This document shows, in pieces, positions 7,817 through 17,193 of a stretch of 64,000 bases of DNA; position 1 is the first letter of the stretch; each line of letters starts with the position of its first letter. Below the pieces are notes generated by a model. The model was not told where the DNA came from and did not search any database. It saw only the letters and a program-made list of their open reading frames with translations. The translations under genes were made by a program, and so were the position numbers. Source of the stretch: Kribbella rubisoli (GTDB lineage Bacteria; Actinomycetota; Actinomycetes; Propionibacteriales; Kribbellaceae); contig NZ_SHKR01000019.1 of assembly GCF_004217145.1 (NCBI RefSeq), positions 248,001 to 312,000 on the forward strand, given 5' to 3'.

Positions 7817-9367
7817 TCAAGAACCCAAGGGGTTGTAGGCCCCGACCGTCACATCTCCGCTGGGTTGGGCGGTGACCGTCTGCAGGCCGACCGGCCGCCC
7901 GTCCTGGTACGTGATGAGGGTGACCTCACCCGGCTTCCGCAGCGTGTAGCCGAGGGCGAACGCGTACGCCGCTCCCCCGGTCGTCCCGTTCGTGTACGTC
8001 GTGACCTCGTGCTCGCCGAACGCCCTGGTCGTGGGACCGACCTGCCGGTGCAAATGACCAGACAGCAGCAGGGACGCGCACCCGCGCTCGGCAGTGGCGG
8101 CGAACGAGGACGGATCGTGGACGACCATCGTCGAGATCCGCTTGTCCTCCGGCTGGTCGCAGGCGACGTCCGCGAGCCGCTGAGACTGGTGCTCGATCGT
8201 CTCGTCCCCCGGCGTGTCGGCGCTGCCGAGCCCGGTCTTGGTCGGGTCGCTGTCACCGAGGAACCGGATCCCCTCGACCTCGACGGGCTTGCTGTCGAGC
8301 ACGGTGAATCCGGCCTTGCGCATGAATTCCTCGACGTGCCCGCCGGCGTCGTGGTTGCCGGCCACCGCGACCACCTTGAAGTCCTTGAAGTGCTGCCGCA
8401 GCGAGTTGATGCTGAACGCTTCCCAGCTCTGCCCTGACGACGTGTCGTCACCGGCGTCGATCAGCAGCTTGGCGCCGCCGGCCTTCGCGACCTCGGACGC
8501 GAACCCGTCGATGCCGATGTTGTCGTGCCGGTCCGACACCAGCAGCGCGACCTTCTGCTCCTTGCTCGGCTGGTGGATCTCCGGCGCGACGTCGGCGACC
8601 CGGTTCTTGAGCCGGCCGTACAGCTCGGTGGACTTCCGGTACGTCTCGACCAGCGTCCGGATCACCCCGACGCCGCCGGTGGTCGAGAACCCGGACGCGA
8701 CCTCGACCTTCTTCAGCCGGTTGTCGAACGACATCTCCGGCAGCAGCTTGAACAACGGCTGCCACTGCGTCGGCGGTACTTCGGCCGGCCGCATCCGCCC
8801 GGGTCCGTAGATCGAGGCGATCGTGATCAGCATCGCGACCAGTACGACGATGGCGCGGTGCTCGAACCGGCGTTCGTGCCGGTGGACCAGGTGCCACAGT
8901 TCGCGCCGGCGCCGTACGCCGAGGGCCGTCCAGAGCGTCGCGACCACGACGACCACGAGCAGGCCGGTACCGGCTCCGGCGACGGCGTTGTCGACGGCCA
9001 TCTGCTGGATGACCTGCTTGATCTGCCCGATTTCACCGTCGGGCTGGGACGCGATCAGCGTGTCGCGGGTGAGCAGCTCCGTGAGGTTGTCGGCGTCGGT
9101 CTCCTGTACGTCGATGTTGACGCCGATCTTGCCCGGAGTGTCGGCCGGGATCCGCAACCGCGGGAGTACGGCGCCGAGGTCGAGCGTCGCGTACCCGTCG
9201 AAGGTGGGCGACACCGTGGCCGCGTGCGCGCCGATCGTGACCCGCTCGGAGTCGTTCACGAATCCGAGCAGACCCACCACGACCGTCGTCACCGCAAAGA
9301 GCAAGCTGAGCGCGGCCCACGGCGCCATCGCCCTGAGCCGCGCTCTTGTCACCAACCGCCTGACCAC
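7817..9367 (-). CDS. Membrane-anchored metallophosphoesterase
   Basis: A 516-residue calcineurin-type phosphoesterase on a membrane anchor. The N-terminus has one helix (APWAALSLLFAVTTVVVGLLG), then an extracytoplasmic stretch and two more helices (GTGLLVVVVVATLWTALG and AIVVLVAMLITIASIYG). The catalytic domain (about 265-500) carries the metal-binding series VSDRHDN, DAGDD, AGNHD, VVHDPS and SGHLHRQ. With three helices the catalytic domain should lie outside the cytoplasm if the N-terminus is inside. Substrate is unknown. Start is the GTG at 9367; a second GTG five codons downstream is possible. It stands between pyk and gltD in the same orientation. Confidence 0.85.
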   Translation of the reverse strand: MVRRLVTRARLRAMAPWAALSLLFAVTTVVVGLLGFVNDSERVTIGAHAATVSPTFDGYATLDLGAVLPRLRIPADTPGKIGVNIDVQETDADNLTELLTRDTLIASQPDGEIGQIKQVIQQMAVDNAVAGAGTGLLVVVVVATLWTALGVRRRRELWHLVHRHERRFEHRAIVVLVAMLITIASIYGPGRMRPAEVPPTQWQPLFKLLPEMSFDNRLKKVEVASGFSTTGGVGVIRTLVETYRKSTELYGRLKNRVADVAPEIHQPSKEQKVALLVSDRHDNIGIDGFASEVAKAGGAKLLIDAGDDTSSGQSWEAFSINSLRQHFKDFKVVAVAGNHDAGGHVEEFMRKAGFTVLDSKPVEVEGIRFLGDSDPTKTGLGSADTPGDETIEHQSQRLADVACDQPEDKRISTMVVHDPSSFAATAERGCASLLLSGHLHRQVGPTTRAFGEHEVTTYTNGTTGGAAYAFALGYTLRKPGEVTLITYQDGRPVGLQTVTAQPSGDVTVGAYNPLGS

Positions 9368-9387
9368 ACCTACAACCTAGCGAAAGC

Positions 9388-10854
9388 TCACACGGCGAGC
9401 GGGCGTGCTGTCGGCGGGATCGGGGTCGGGAGGGTCGACGAACCGGTGAGGAGGGTGTCCACGCCGTTGGCGCAGGAACGGCCCTCAGCGATCGCCCAGA
9501 CGATCAGGGACTGACCGCGACCGGCGTCACCGCAGGCGAAGACGCCCTCGACCGAGGTCTGGTAGTCGTTGTCCCGCTTGACGTTGCCGCGCTCGTCGAG
9601 CTCGACGCCGAGCTGCTCCAGGAAACCCTCGCGCTCCGGGCCGAGGAAGCCCATCGCCAGCAGCACGAGCTGCGCCGGGATGGTCCGCTCGGTCCCCTCG
9701 ACCGGGTTGAACCGGCCCTCGGAGAACTCGACCTCGACCAGCTTCAGCCCCGAGACGTTGCCGTCGGCATCGGACTCGAAGTTCACCGTCGAGACGGCGT
9801 ACACCCGGTCGCCGCCCTCCTCGTGCGCGGAGGCGACCCGGTAGATCATCGGGTACGTCGGCCACGGCTGGTGCCCCGGACGGTCGTCCCCCGGACGCGG
9901 CATGATCTCCAGCTGGGTCACCGTGCGGGCGCCCTGCCGGTGTGCGGTACCGAGGCAGTCGGCGCCGGTGTCGCCGCCGCCGATGATCACCACGTCCTTG
10001 CCGGTCGCAACGATCTGGTCGTCGACGGTCTGTCCGAGCGCGACCCGGTTGGCCTGCGGCAGGTACTCCATCGCCTGGTGGATGCCGCCGTACTCGCGAC
10101 CCGGCACGGGCAGATCGCGGGCCGCGGTGGATCCGGTCGCGATGACGACAGCGTCGTACCGCTGCTTGAGTTGGGTGCCGGTCACGTCCACGCCGACGTT
10201 CACGCCGGAGCGGAAGACCGTGCCCTCCTCCTTCATCTGCTGGATCCGGCGATCGACCTGCAGCTTCTCCATCTTGAACTCGGGAATGCCGTACCGCAGC
10301 AGGCCGCCCGGGGTGTCGGCGCGCTCGTACACCGCGACCGTGTGCCCCGCGCGGGTCAGCTGCTGCGCGGCGGCCAGGCCCGACGGACCGGAGCCGACGA
10401 CCGCGATCGTCTTGCCGGTCAGCCACTCCGGCGGCTGGGGCCGGACGTCGCCGGTCTCCCAGGCCTTGTCGATGATCGCGACCTCGACGTTCTTGATCGT
10501 CACCGGATCCTGGTTGATGCCGAGCACGCAGGACGTTTCGCAGGGCGCCGGGCAGAGCCGGCCGGTGAACTCCGGGAAGTTGTTGGTCGCGTGCAGCCGC
10601 TCGATCGCGCTCGACCAGTCGTCCCGCCAGACCAGGTCGTTCCACTCCGGGATCAGGTTGCCCAGCGGGCAGCCGTTGTGGCAGAACGGGATACCGCAGT
10701 CCATACAACGGCCGGCCTGCTTGGTGATGATCGGCAGCAGGGCCTTGCCCGGTCCACCTGGGTAGACCTCTTTCCAGTCCTGCTTGCGTTCCTCCACCGG
10801 CCGCCGCTCGGCGACCTCGCGCGGGGTGGTCAGGAATCCCTTGGGATCAGCCAT
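9388..10854 (-). CDS. gltD: Glutamate synthase small subunit
   Basis: NADPH-oxidising FAD subunit of glutamate synthase, which passes electrons to GltB for 2-oxoglutarate + glutamine to two glutamates. The 488 residues start MADPKGFLTTPREVAERRPV. Cysteines for low-potential [4Fe-4S] clusters are visible in CMDCGIPFCHNGCPLGN and CPAPCETSCVLG. The FAD motif is VVGSGPSGLAAAQQL and the NAD(P)H motif VIIGGGDTGADCLG. A late FACGDAGRGQSLIVWAIAEGR closes the flavin fold. Its ATG overlaps the gltB TGA by one base (TGATG), so the pair is co-translated. Confidence 0.97.
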   Translation of the reverse strand: MADPKGFLTTPREVAERRPVEERKQDWKEVYPGGPGKALLPIITKQAGRCMDCGIPFCHNGCPLGNLIPEWNDLVWRDDWSSAIERLHATNNFPEFTGRLCPAPCETSCVLGINQDPVTIKNVEVAIIDKAWETGDVRPQPPEWLTGKTIAVVGSGPSGLAAAQQLTRAGHTVAVYERADTPGGLLRYGIPEFKMEKLQVDRRIQQMKEEGTVFRSGVNVGVDVTGTQLKQRYDAVVIATGSTAARDLPVPGREYGGIHQAMEYLPQANRVALGQTVDDQIVATGKDVVIIGGGDTGADCLGTAHRQGARTVTQLEIMPRPGDDRPGHQPWPTYPMIYRVASAHEEGGDRVYAVSTVNFESDADGNVSGLKLVEVEFSEGRFNPVEGTERTIPAQLVLLAMGFLGPEREGFLEQLGVELDERGNVKRDNDYQTSVEGVFACGDAGRGQSLIVWAIAEGRSCANGVDTLLTGSSTLPTPIPPTARPLAV

Positions 10855-13800
10855 CAGATGGCCTCCATCATCGCTCGCGTGGTGGCGTCCTCGTCCAGCC
10901 CGTCGCGCTCGGCGGCCGCCTTGGCCGCCAGCACCCGGGCGTAGTCGCGGGGCATCACCGTGGTGAACCTGGCGGCCGCGGCCGGCCAGTCGGCGAGCAG
11001 CTTGGCCGCCCGTTCCGATCCGGTCTCCTCGAAGTGCCTGCGGACCAGGTCGTGCAGCAGTTCGGACTCGTCCGTGGTGACCGGGTGCAGATCCACCAGC
11101 TCCGGGTTCACCAGGGTGTGGTCCAGGTCGATCACGTGGGCCACGCCGCCCGACATGCCGGCCGCGAAGTTCCTCCCGACAGCACCCAGTACGACGACAC
11201 GCCCGCCGGTCATGTACTCGCAGGCGTGGTCGCCGACCGACTCGACGATCGCGGTCGCACCGGAGTTCCGGACACAGAACCGTTGCCCGACGCCACCGCT
11301 GATGAACAGCTCACCCGACGTCGCGCCGTACGCGATCACGTTGCCGGCGATGATCTGGCCGGCCGCGTCGAACCGCGCGTGGCGGTCCGGGCGGATGACC
11401 ACGCGACCGCCGGACAGGCCCTTGCCGACGTAGTCGTTGGCGTCACCCTCGAGTCGCAGGGTGACTCCGCTCGGCACGAAGGCGGCGAACGAGTTGCCGG
11501 CCGAACCGGTGAAGGTCAGGTCGATCGTCCCGTCGGCCAGGCCGGCCGCGCGGTACCGCTTGGTGATCTCGTGGCCGAGCATCGTGCCGACGGTGCGGTT
11601 GACGTTCCGGATCGCGAGCTGTGCCCGGACCGGTTCGCCGTTCTCCAGCGCCGGGCGGCAGATCCGGATCAGCTCGTTGTCGAGCGCCTTGTCGAGGCCG
11701 TGGTTCTGCTCGACGACCTGGTGCCGCGACGCGCCTTCCGGCAGCGACGGCACGTGCAGGATCGGCGTCAGGTCGAGGCCGTCCGCCTTCCAGTGGTCGA
11801 CCGCGCGCTGGATGTCCAGCACCTCGGCGTGCCCGATCGCCTCGTCCAGGGTCCGGAATCCCAACTCTGCAAGGTATTCCCGGACCTCCTCGGCGATGAA
11901 CTCGAAGAAGTTCACAACGAATTCGGGCTTGCCGGAGAACCGCTCCCGCAGTACCGGGTTCTGCGTCGCGACGCCGACCGGGCACGTGTCGAGGTGGCAG
12001 ACCCGCATCATGATGCAGCCCGATACCACCAGCGGAGCGGTCGCGAAACCGAACTCCTCCGCGCCGAGCAGCGCCGCGATGATCACGTCGCGACCGGTCT
12101 TCAGCTGGCCATCGGTCTGTACGACGATGCGGTCGCGCAAACCGTTCAGCAGCAGGGTTTGCTGTGTCTCGGCGAGACCCAGCTCCCACGGACCACCGGC
12201 GTGCTTGAGCGACGTCAACGGCGCCGCGCCGGTCCCGCCGTCGTGACCGGAGATCAGTACGACGTCCGCGTGGGCCTTGGAGACACCCGCGGCGATCGTG
12301 CCGACGCCGACCTCGGACACCAGCTTCACGTGGATCCGTGCGGCCGGGTTCGCGTTCTTCAGGTCGTGGATCAGCTGCGCCAGATCCTCGATCGAGTAGA
12401 TGTCGTGGTGCGGCGGCGGCGAGATCAGGCCGACGCCAGGCGTCGAGTACCGCGTACTGGCCACCCACGGGTACACCTTCGGACCGGGCAGCTGCCCGCC
12501 CTCGCCGGGCTTCGCGCCCTGCGCCATCTTGATCTGGATGTCGTCGGAGTTCGTCAGGTACTCCGCGGTGACGCCGAACCGTCCCGAGGCGACCTGCTTG
12601 ATCGAGCTCCGCCGGGTCGGGTCGTACAGCCGGTCGGCGTCCTCGCCGCCCTCACCGGTGTTCGACTTGCCGCCCAGCTGGTTCATCGCGATCGCCAGCG
12701 TCTGGTGCGCCTCCATGCTGATCGAGCCGTAGCTCATCGCGCCGGTGGAGAACCGCTTGACGATCTCGCTGACCGGCTCGACCTCGTCGATCGAGATCGG
12801 CTGCCGGTCGGAACCGAAGCCGAACAGACCGCGCAGCGTCATCAGCCGCTCGGACTGCTCGTTCACCCGGGACGTGTACTGCTTGAAGATGTCGTAGCGG
12901 CCGGTCCGGGTGCTGTGCTGCAGGCGGAACACCGTGTCCGGGTCGAACAGGTGCGGCTCGCCCTCGCGGCGCCACTGGTACTCGCCGCCGATCTCTAGCT
13001 TGCGGTGCGCGGGCAGGATCCCGTCCGCAGGGTACGCGCGCAGGTGCCGGCGGCGTACCTCCTCGGCGATCGTGTCCAGGCCGACGCCGCCGATCCTCGA
13101 CGACGTACCGGTGAAGTAGATGTCGACCAGGAACGGGGACAGCCCGTTCGCCTCGAAGATCTGGGCGCCGGTGTACGACGCGACCGTCGAGACACCCATC
13201 TTCGACATGACCTTGAGCACGCCCTTGCCGAGCGACTTCACCACGTTGCGCACAGCCTGCTCGGGCTCGATCCCCGGCAAGTAGGTGCCGTGCCGGCAGA
13301 GGTCCTCGACGGACTCCAGCGCCAGGTACGGGTTGATCGCGGCCGCGCCGTACCCCATCAGGAGCGCGACGTGGTGGACCTCGCGGACGTCACCGGCCTC
13401 GACGACCAGACCGACCTGGGTGCGGGTCTTCTCCCGGACCAGGTGGTGGTGCACCGCGGAGGTGAGCAGCAGCGACGGGATCGGGGCGCTGTCGGCGTTC
13501 GAGTGCCGGTCGGACAGCACCAGGATGCGGGCGCCGTCGCGGATCGCGGCGTCGGCCTCCGCGCAGATCTCGTCGAGCCGGGTCCGGAGCGCCTCGCCGC
13601 CGCCTTCGACGTCGTACACGCCGCGCAGGACCGTGGTGGCCAGGCCGGGCATGTCGCCGTCGAGGTTGATGTGGCGGAGCTTGGCCAGCTCGTCGTTGGT
13701 GATCACCGGGAACGGGATCACCACCTGCCGGCAGGACGCCGGACTCGGGTTGAGCAGGTTCGACTCCGGGCCGAGCGACGACGACAGCGAGGTGACGAGC

Positions 13801-15377
13801 TCCTCCCGGATCGCGTCCAGCGGCGGGTTCGTGACCTGGGCGAACAGCTGCGCGAAGTAGTCGAACAGCAGCCGCGGCCGGTCGCTCAGCACCGCGATCG
13901 GCGTGTCGGTGCCCATCGAGCCGATCGGCTCGGCGCCGGCCTTCGCCATCGGGGTGAGGATGAGGCGCAGCTCCTCCTCGGTGTACCCGAAGACCTGCTG
14001 GCGACGCGTCACCGACGCATGGCTGTGTACGACGTGCTCGCGCTCGTGCAGGTCCTCGAACCGGATCAGGCCGCCGTGCAGCCATTCGTCGTACGGGTGC
14101 TCGGTGGCGAGCGCGTTCTTCACCTCGGCGTCGGTGATGATCCGGTGCGCGTCGACGTCGACCAGGAAGATCCGGCCCGGCTCGAGCCGGCCCTTCTCGG
14201 TCACGGTGGCCGGGTCGATGTCGAGCACGCCGGCCTCGGACGCGAGTACGACGAGGCCGTCCTCGGTCACCCAGTAGCGCGAGGGGCGCAGTCCGTTGCG
14301 GTCGAGGACCGCGCCGACCTTCGTTCCGTCGGAGAAGACCACCGACGCCGGGCCGTCCCACGGCTCCATCAGCGTCGAGTGGAACTCGTAGAACGCGCGC
14401 CGCTTCGAGTCCATCGTGGCGGCGTTCTCCCACGCCTCCGGGATCATCATCAGCATCGCGTGCGGCAACGAGCGGCCGCCGAGGTGCAGGAGCTCGAGCA
14501 CCTCGTCGAAGGACGCGGAGTCCGACGCTCCCGGCGTACAGATCGGGTAGAGCTGCTCGAGGTCACCCGGGATCAGGTCGCTGGCGAGCAGGGCCTCGCG
14601 GGCACGCATCCAGTTGCGGTTGCCCTGGACGGTGTTGATCTCACCGTTGTGGGCGATGTACCGGTACGGGTGGGCCAGCGGCCAGGACGGGAACGTGTTC
14701 GTGGAGAACCGCGAGTGCACGATGCCGATCGCCGAGGCGAGATCGGGGTCGGTCAGCTCGGGGAAGAACTTGTCCAGCTGGTCGGTGGTGAGCATCCCCT
14801 TGTAGGTGATGGTCCGGCCGGACAGCGACGGGAAGTAGGTCTCCGTCTCCTTCTCGGCGCGCTTGCGCAGCCGGAACGCCATCCGCTCCAGCGCCAGGCC
14901 GAGCACCCGGCCGGCCTTCGCGCTGACGAACAGCTGCTTGAACGTCGGCATCACCGAACGCGCGGTCGCGCCGAGCAGGTCGGGCGTGGTCGGGATGTCC
15001 CGCCAGCCGACGACACTCAGCTGCTCCTCGGCGGCCAACTCCTCGATCCGGTTGATCGCCTTGGCGGCGTCGTCGGGATCGGCGGGCAGGAACGCGATAC
15101 CGGTCGCGTAGCTGTGCGGCGCCGGCAGCTCGAACTCGCACACCTTGCGGTAGAAGGCGTCCGGGACCTGCAGCAGGATGCCAGCGCCATCGCCGGAATC
15201 CGGTTCGGCGCCGGACGCGCCGCGATGCTCGAGATTGCGCAGGGCGGTCAAGGCCTTGGCCACGATGTCGTGGCTCGGTTCACCGGTCAGGGTCGCGACG
15301 AAGGCAACACCACAAGCGTCGTGCTCGTGCCGTCCGTCGTACAGACCCTCGCTCGGGAAAGGCGGGCTACCAAACAT
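10854..15377 (-). CDS. gltB: Glutamate synthase large subunit
   Basis: Catalytic subunit of NADPH glutamate synthase, 1507 residues, full length. A class-II glutamine amidotransferase domain comes first; the nucleophile is Cys22 in DACGVAF after a short propeptide. The central and FMN-binding synthase domains follow, with MSYGSISMEAH, KSNTGEGGED and SGHDGGTGAAPL. The [3Fe-4S] cluster cysteines are in CIMMRVCHLDTCPVG, and the C-terminal beta-helix has glycine-rich repeats (GGRVVIRP, GGVGQRF, GGRVVVLG). A GGGAGCTCC lies before the ATG. The 250 bp to the right is the shared upstream region with the phosphotransferase gene; I see no clear GlnR box there. Confidence 0.97.
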   Translation of the reverse strand: MFGSPPFPSEGLYDGRHEHDACGVAFVATLTGEPSHDIVAKALTALRNLEHRGASGAEPDSGDGAGILLQVPDAFYRKVCEFELPAPHSYATGIAFLPADPDDAAKAINRIEELAAEEQLSVVGWRDIPTTPDLLGATARSVMPTFKQLFVSAKAGRVLGLALERMAFRLRKRAEKETETYFPSLSGRTITYKGMLTTDQLDKFFPELTDPDLASAIGIVHSRFSTNTFPSWPLAHPYRYIAHNGEINTVQGNRNWMRAREALLASDLIPGDLEQLYPICTPGASDSASFDEVLELLHLGGRSLPHAMLMMIPEAWENAATMDSKRRAFYEFHSTLMEPWDGPASVVFSDGTKVGAVLDRNGLRPSRYWVTEDGLVVLASEAGVLDIDPATVTEKGRLEPGRIFLVDVDAHRIITDAEVKNALATEHPYDEWLHGGLIRFEDLHEREHVVHSHASVTRRQQVFGYTEEELRLILTPMAKAGAEPIGSMGTDTPIAVLSDRPRLLFDYFAQLFAQVTNPPLDAIREELVTSLSSSLGPESNLLNPSPASCRQVVIPFPVITNDELAKLRHINLDGDMPGLATTVLRGVYDVEGGGEALRTRLDEICAEADAAIRDGARILVLSDRHSNADSAPIPSLLLTSAVHHHLVREKTRTQVGLVVEAGDVREVHHVALLMGYGAAAINPYLALESVEDLCRHGTYLPGIEPEQAVRNVVKSLGKGVLKVMSKMGVSTVASYTGAQIFEANGLSPFLVDIYFTGTSSRIGGVGLDTIAEEVRRRHLRAYPADGILPAHRKLEIGGEYQWRREGEPHLFDPDTVFRLQHSTRTGRYDIFKQYTSRVNEQSERLMTLRGLFGFGSDRQPISIDEVEPVSEIVKRFSTGAMSYGSISMEAHQTLAIAMNQLGGKSNTGEGGEDADRLYDPTRRSSIKQVASGRFGVTAEYLTNSDDIQIKMAQGAKPGEGGQLPGPKVYPWVASTRYSTPGVGLISPPPHHDIYSIEDLAQLIHDLKNANPAARIHVKLVSEVGVGTIAAGVSKAHADVVLISGHDGGTGAAPLTSLKHAGGPWELGLAETQQTLLLNGLRDRIVVQTDGQLKTGRDVIIAALLGAEEFGFATAPLVVSGCIMMRVCHLDTCPVGVATQNPVLRERFSGKPEFVVNFFEFIAEEVREYLAELGFRTLDEAIGHAEVLDIQRAVDHWKADGLDLTPILHVPSLPEGASRHQVVEQNHGLDKALDNELIRICRPALENGEPVRAQLAIRNVNRTVGTMLGHEITKRYRAAGLADGTIDLTFTGSAGNSFAAFVPSGVTLRLEGDANDYVGKGLSGGRVVIRPDRHARFDAAGQIIAGNVIAYGATSGELFISGGVGQRFCVRNSGATAIVESVGDHACEYMTGGRVVVLGAVGRNFAAGMSGGVAHVIDLDHTLVNPELVDLHPVTTDESELLHDLVRRHFEETGSERAAKLLADWPAAAARFTTVMPRDYARVLAAKAAAERDGLDEDATTRAMMEAI

Positions 15378-15629
15378 CCAGGAGCTCCCGTCGTCCTACG
15401 GTCAAATACAACTGGCCGCGGGACAACACTGGCCCAAGCCGGGTGTCCCGAGACTACCTCATGACGCCCACCAGATGGACTTCCCGTCCACCGCGCAACG
15501 CCTTGATGACCCACAGTAAGCAAGCGCTCACTACTAGCCTCCCATCTTCCCAGCCCACCGCCCCCACAACCACCCACGCACGCCCGAAATTCACCTGTTG
15601 AGACCGCCGGATCCTGATAGGCCGTTCCT

Positions 15630-16448
15630 ATGCCCTGGAACCCCTCCCCCGACTGGCAACCGCTCACCTCCGGCACCGGCCAGGCCACTGGCGGCGTCTG
15701 GCTGACCCCCGACGGCCAGGTGGTCAAGCGCCTGCTGCCCGGCGTCGAGGATCCACGCCATCAGGCCTACTGGGAGCGGCAGGCGCTGGTCGCCGAATCC
15801 GGCGTCGTGGCTGGTACGCCGGGTCTGCGGGCGCCGGTTTGTCTGGGGGTCGGGCGTGATTCGGCGGGGATCACGCTGCGGACGGCCTACACGCCTGCCG
15901 CGGAGTGGACCGGAGAGGGGTTGGCTGAGGCTCTAGGGCGGTTCGCGGGGTGTTCGGTGGGTGAGCCCGGGTGGGGTGCTCGGGGCGTACTGCGGGACCG
16001 TTTGCGGGCCGTTGAGCTGCGGGGTGGGTGGGATGGGCTCAAGCGAGCCGGGCTGAGTTCGCCGGCGATCGAGGAGCTCTGGATGCGGCGGGAGGCGGCG
16101 CTGGGCGTGCTGGATGGGCTTCCACGGGTGCCGACGCACGGGGACGCGCATCCGGTGAACCTGCTCGGACGGGACGGCGAAGACGTCATCGCGATCGACT
16201 GGGAGCAGTTCGGGTTGGGGCCTGCCGGGTTCGACCTCGGGTATTTGGCGCTCGCGGTGGACACCCCGCTGGACGAATTGATTGCGGCGCACGGTGGCGA
16301 CGTACGGCGTGGGGCTGTGCTCGTGGCGGCGTACACCGGGGTGTCACGCGCCGCGTGGGCCCTCACGCAGCCGGAGCCTGGCGATCACGTCGAGCGGTTG
16401 GCCAGGTTGTCGCCGATCGTGGACGAGGCGGTCAGCCAGGCGTCGTGA
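15630..16448 (+). CDS. Aminoglycoside phosphotransferase (APH) family protein
   Basis: Kinase-fold small-molecule phosphotransferase of 272 residues. The APH catalytic loop is PTHGDAHPVNLLG and the metal-binding segment VIAIDWEQFGLGPAGFDLGYL. The N-terminal lobe is short, with a VVKRL segment as the likely ATP-binding lysine. The substrate cannot be predicted; most chromosomal members are not resistance enzymes. Its 3' end overlaps the convergent gene at 16385-17167 by 64 bp. Base use shifts from C-rich to G-rich on the coding strand near 15800. Confidence 0.8.
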   Translation: MPWNPSPDWQPLTSGTGQATGGVWLTPDGQVVKRLLPGVEDPRHQAYWERQALVAESGVVAGTPGLRAPVCLGVGRDSAGITLRTAYTPAAEWTGEGLAEALGRFAGCSVGEPGWGARGVLRDRLRAVELRGGWDGLKRAGLSSPAIEELWMRREAALGVLDGLPRVPTHGDAHPVNLLGRDGEDVIAIDWEQFGLGPAGFDLGYLALAVDTPLDELIAAHGGDVRRGAVLVAAYTGVSRAAWALTQPEPGDHVERLARLSPIVDEAVSQAS

Positions 16449-17167
16449 AAGGCCTGGTAGGTCGGGAAGCGGGTGGTGGTGGCTTGGGTGAGGACGGCTT
16501 GGAGGGGGTCGGGTGGGGTGGTGAGGAAGATCTGGGCGGTGCGGGCCATCACGTAGGCGGTGGTTTGGGTGTCGATGGGCGCTCCCAGGACGTGCTCCTC
16601 GGGCGCCATGTAGCGGCTTGAGCCGAACATCCGGCCCATGGTGTTGACGAACGGGCCGCGGTGGTAGCTGTCGAGGTCTATGACCGTCAGGCGTTGCATC
16701 GTGAAGTCGTAGAGCATCGATGAGTGGTAGAAGTCGCCTTCGACCCAGCCGGCCGCGTCGAGGGCGGCGTGGAGGTCGTAGAGGGTGTTGAGGGCGGTGA
16801 GGATCTCCTGGCTGGGGAGCGCCTTGAAACGGTCGCGGGCCGGGCCGAGGAGGTCGCCGTCGCGCCAGTCGTAGACGAGCACAGGGCCGGCCGGGGATTC
16901 GATCACCGCGTGCAGGGTTGGCAGGGCGGGGTGGTTGACGGAATGCGCGAGTTCGACGGTGTTGCGGAGGAGAGTCACGCGGCCGTCGAAGTCGAGGAAC
17001 GCCTGGGGATCGGTGGGGTCGCCGGCGGTTTTGACGAAGTACCGGCTGTCGGCGGTCTGCACGCCGTACGAGATGTTGCCGGAGTCTTGGGTAGCGAAGC
17101 GGGTGAAGATGGTGCCGAGCTGTTCGAGGTAGGTCGCGGGCGGGACGTCGATCTCACCGGGGAACAT
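16385..17167 (-). CDS. Protein-kinase-fold protein with degenerate catalytic loop
   Basis: A 260-residue single-domain protein that resembles Hanks-type kinases more than APH enzymes. The beta-3 lysine may be in RYFVKTAG and the helix-C glutamate in RNTVELAHS. The catalytic loop is altered: EGDFYHSSML keeps the aspartate but has no HRD and a Ser at the usual Asn position. The metal-binding segment reads VIDLDSYHRG. An APE motif is retained (RYMAPEEHVLG). There is no membrane helix. I place the start at ATG 17167, with TAGGG upstream. It is 26 bp from the divergent acdS and overlaps the APH gene at the other end. Confidence 0.65.
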   Translation of the reverse strand: MFPGEIDVPPATYLEQLGTIFTRFATQDSGNISYGVQTADSRYFVKTAGDPTDPQAFLDFDGRVTLLRNTVELAHSVNHPALPTLHAVIESPAGPVLVYDWRDGDLLGPARDRFKALPSQEILTALNTLYDLHAALDAAGWVEGDFYHSSMLYDFTMQRLTVIDLDSYHRGPFVNTMGRMFGSSRYMAPEEHVLGAPIDTQTTAYVMARTAQIFLTTPPDPLQAVLTQATTTRFPTYQAFHDAWLTASSTIGDNLANRST

Positions 17168-17193
17168 TCCGCCGACCCTAGTGGAGGTACACG

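Noticed and set aside
11034..15464. Very long plus-strand open frames (654 and 819 codons) opposite gltB.
   Set aside because: They are antisense shadows of a clear gltB gene in GC-rich DNA and encode Arg/Val/Asp-rich sequence without known motifs.
15378..15629. GlnR-type nitrogen control site upstream of gltB.
   Set aside because: I could not find the paired GTNAC/GAAAC-like half-sites in the interval.
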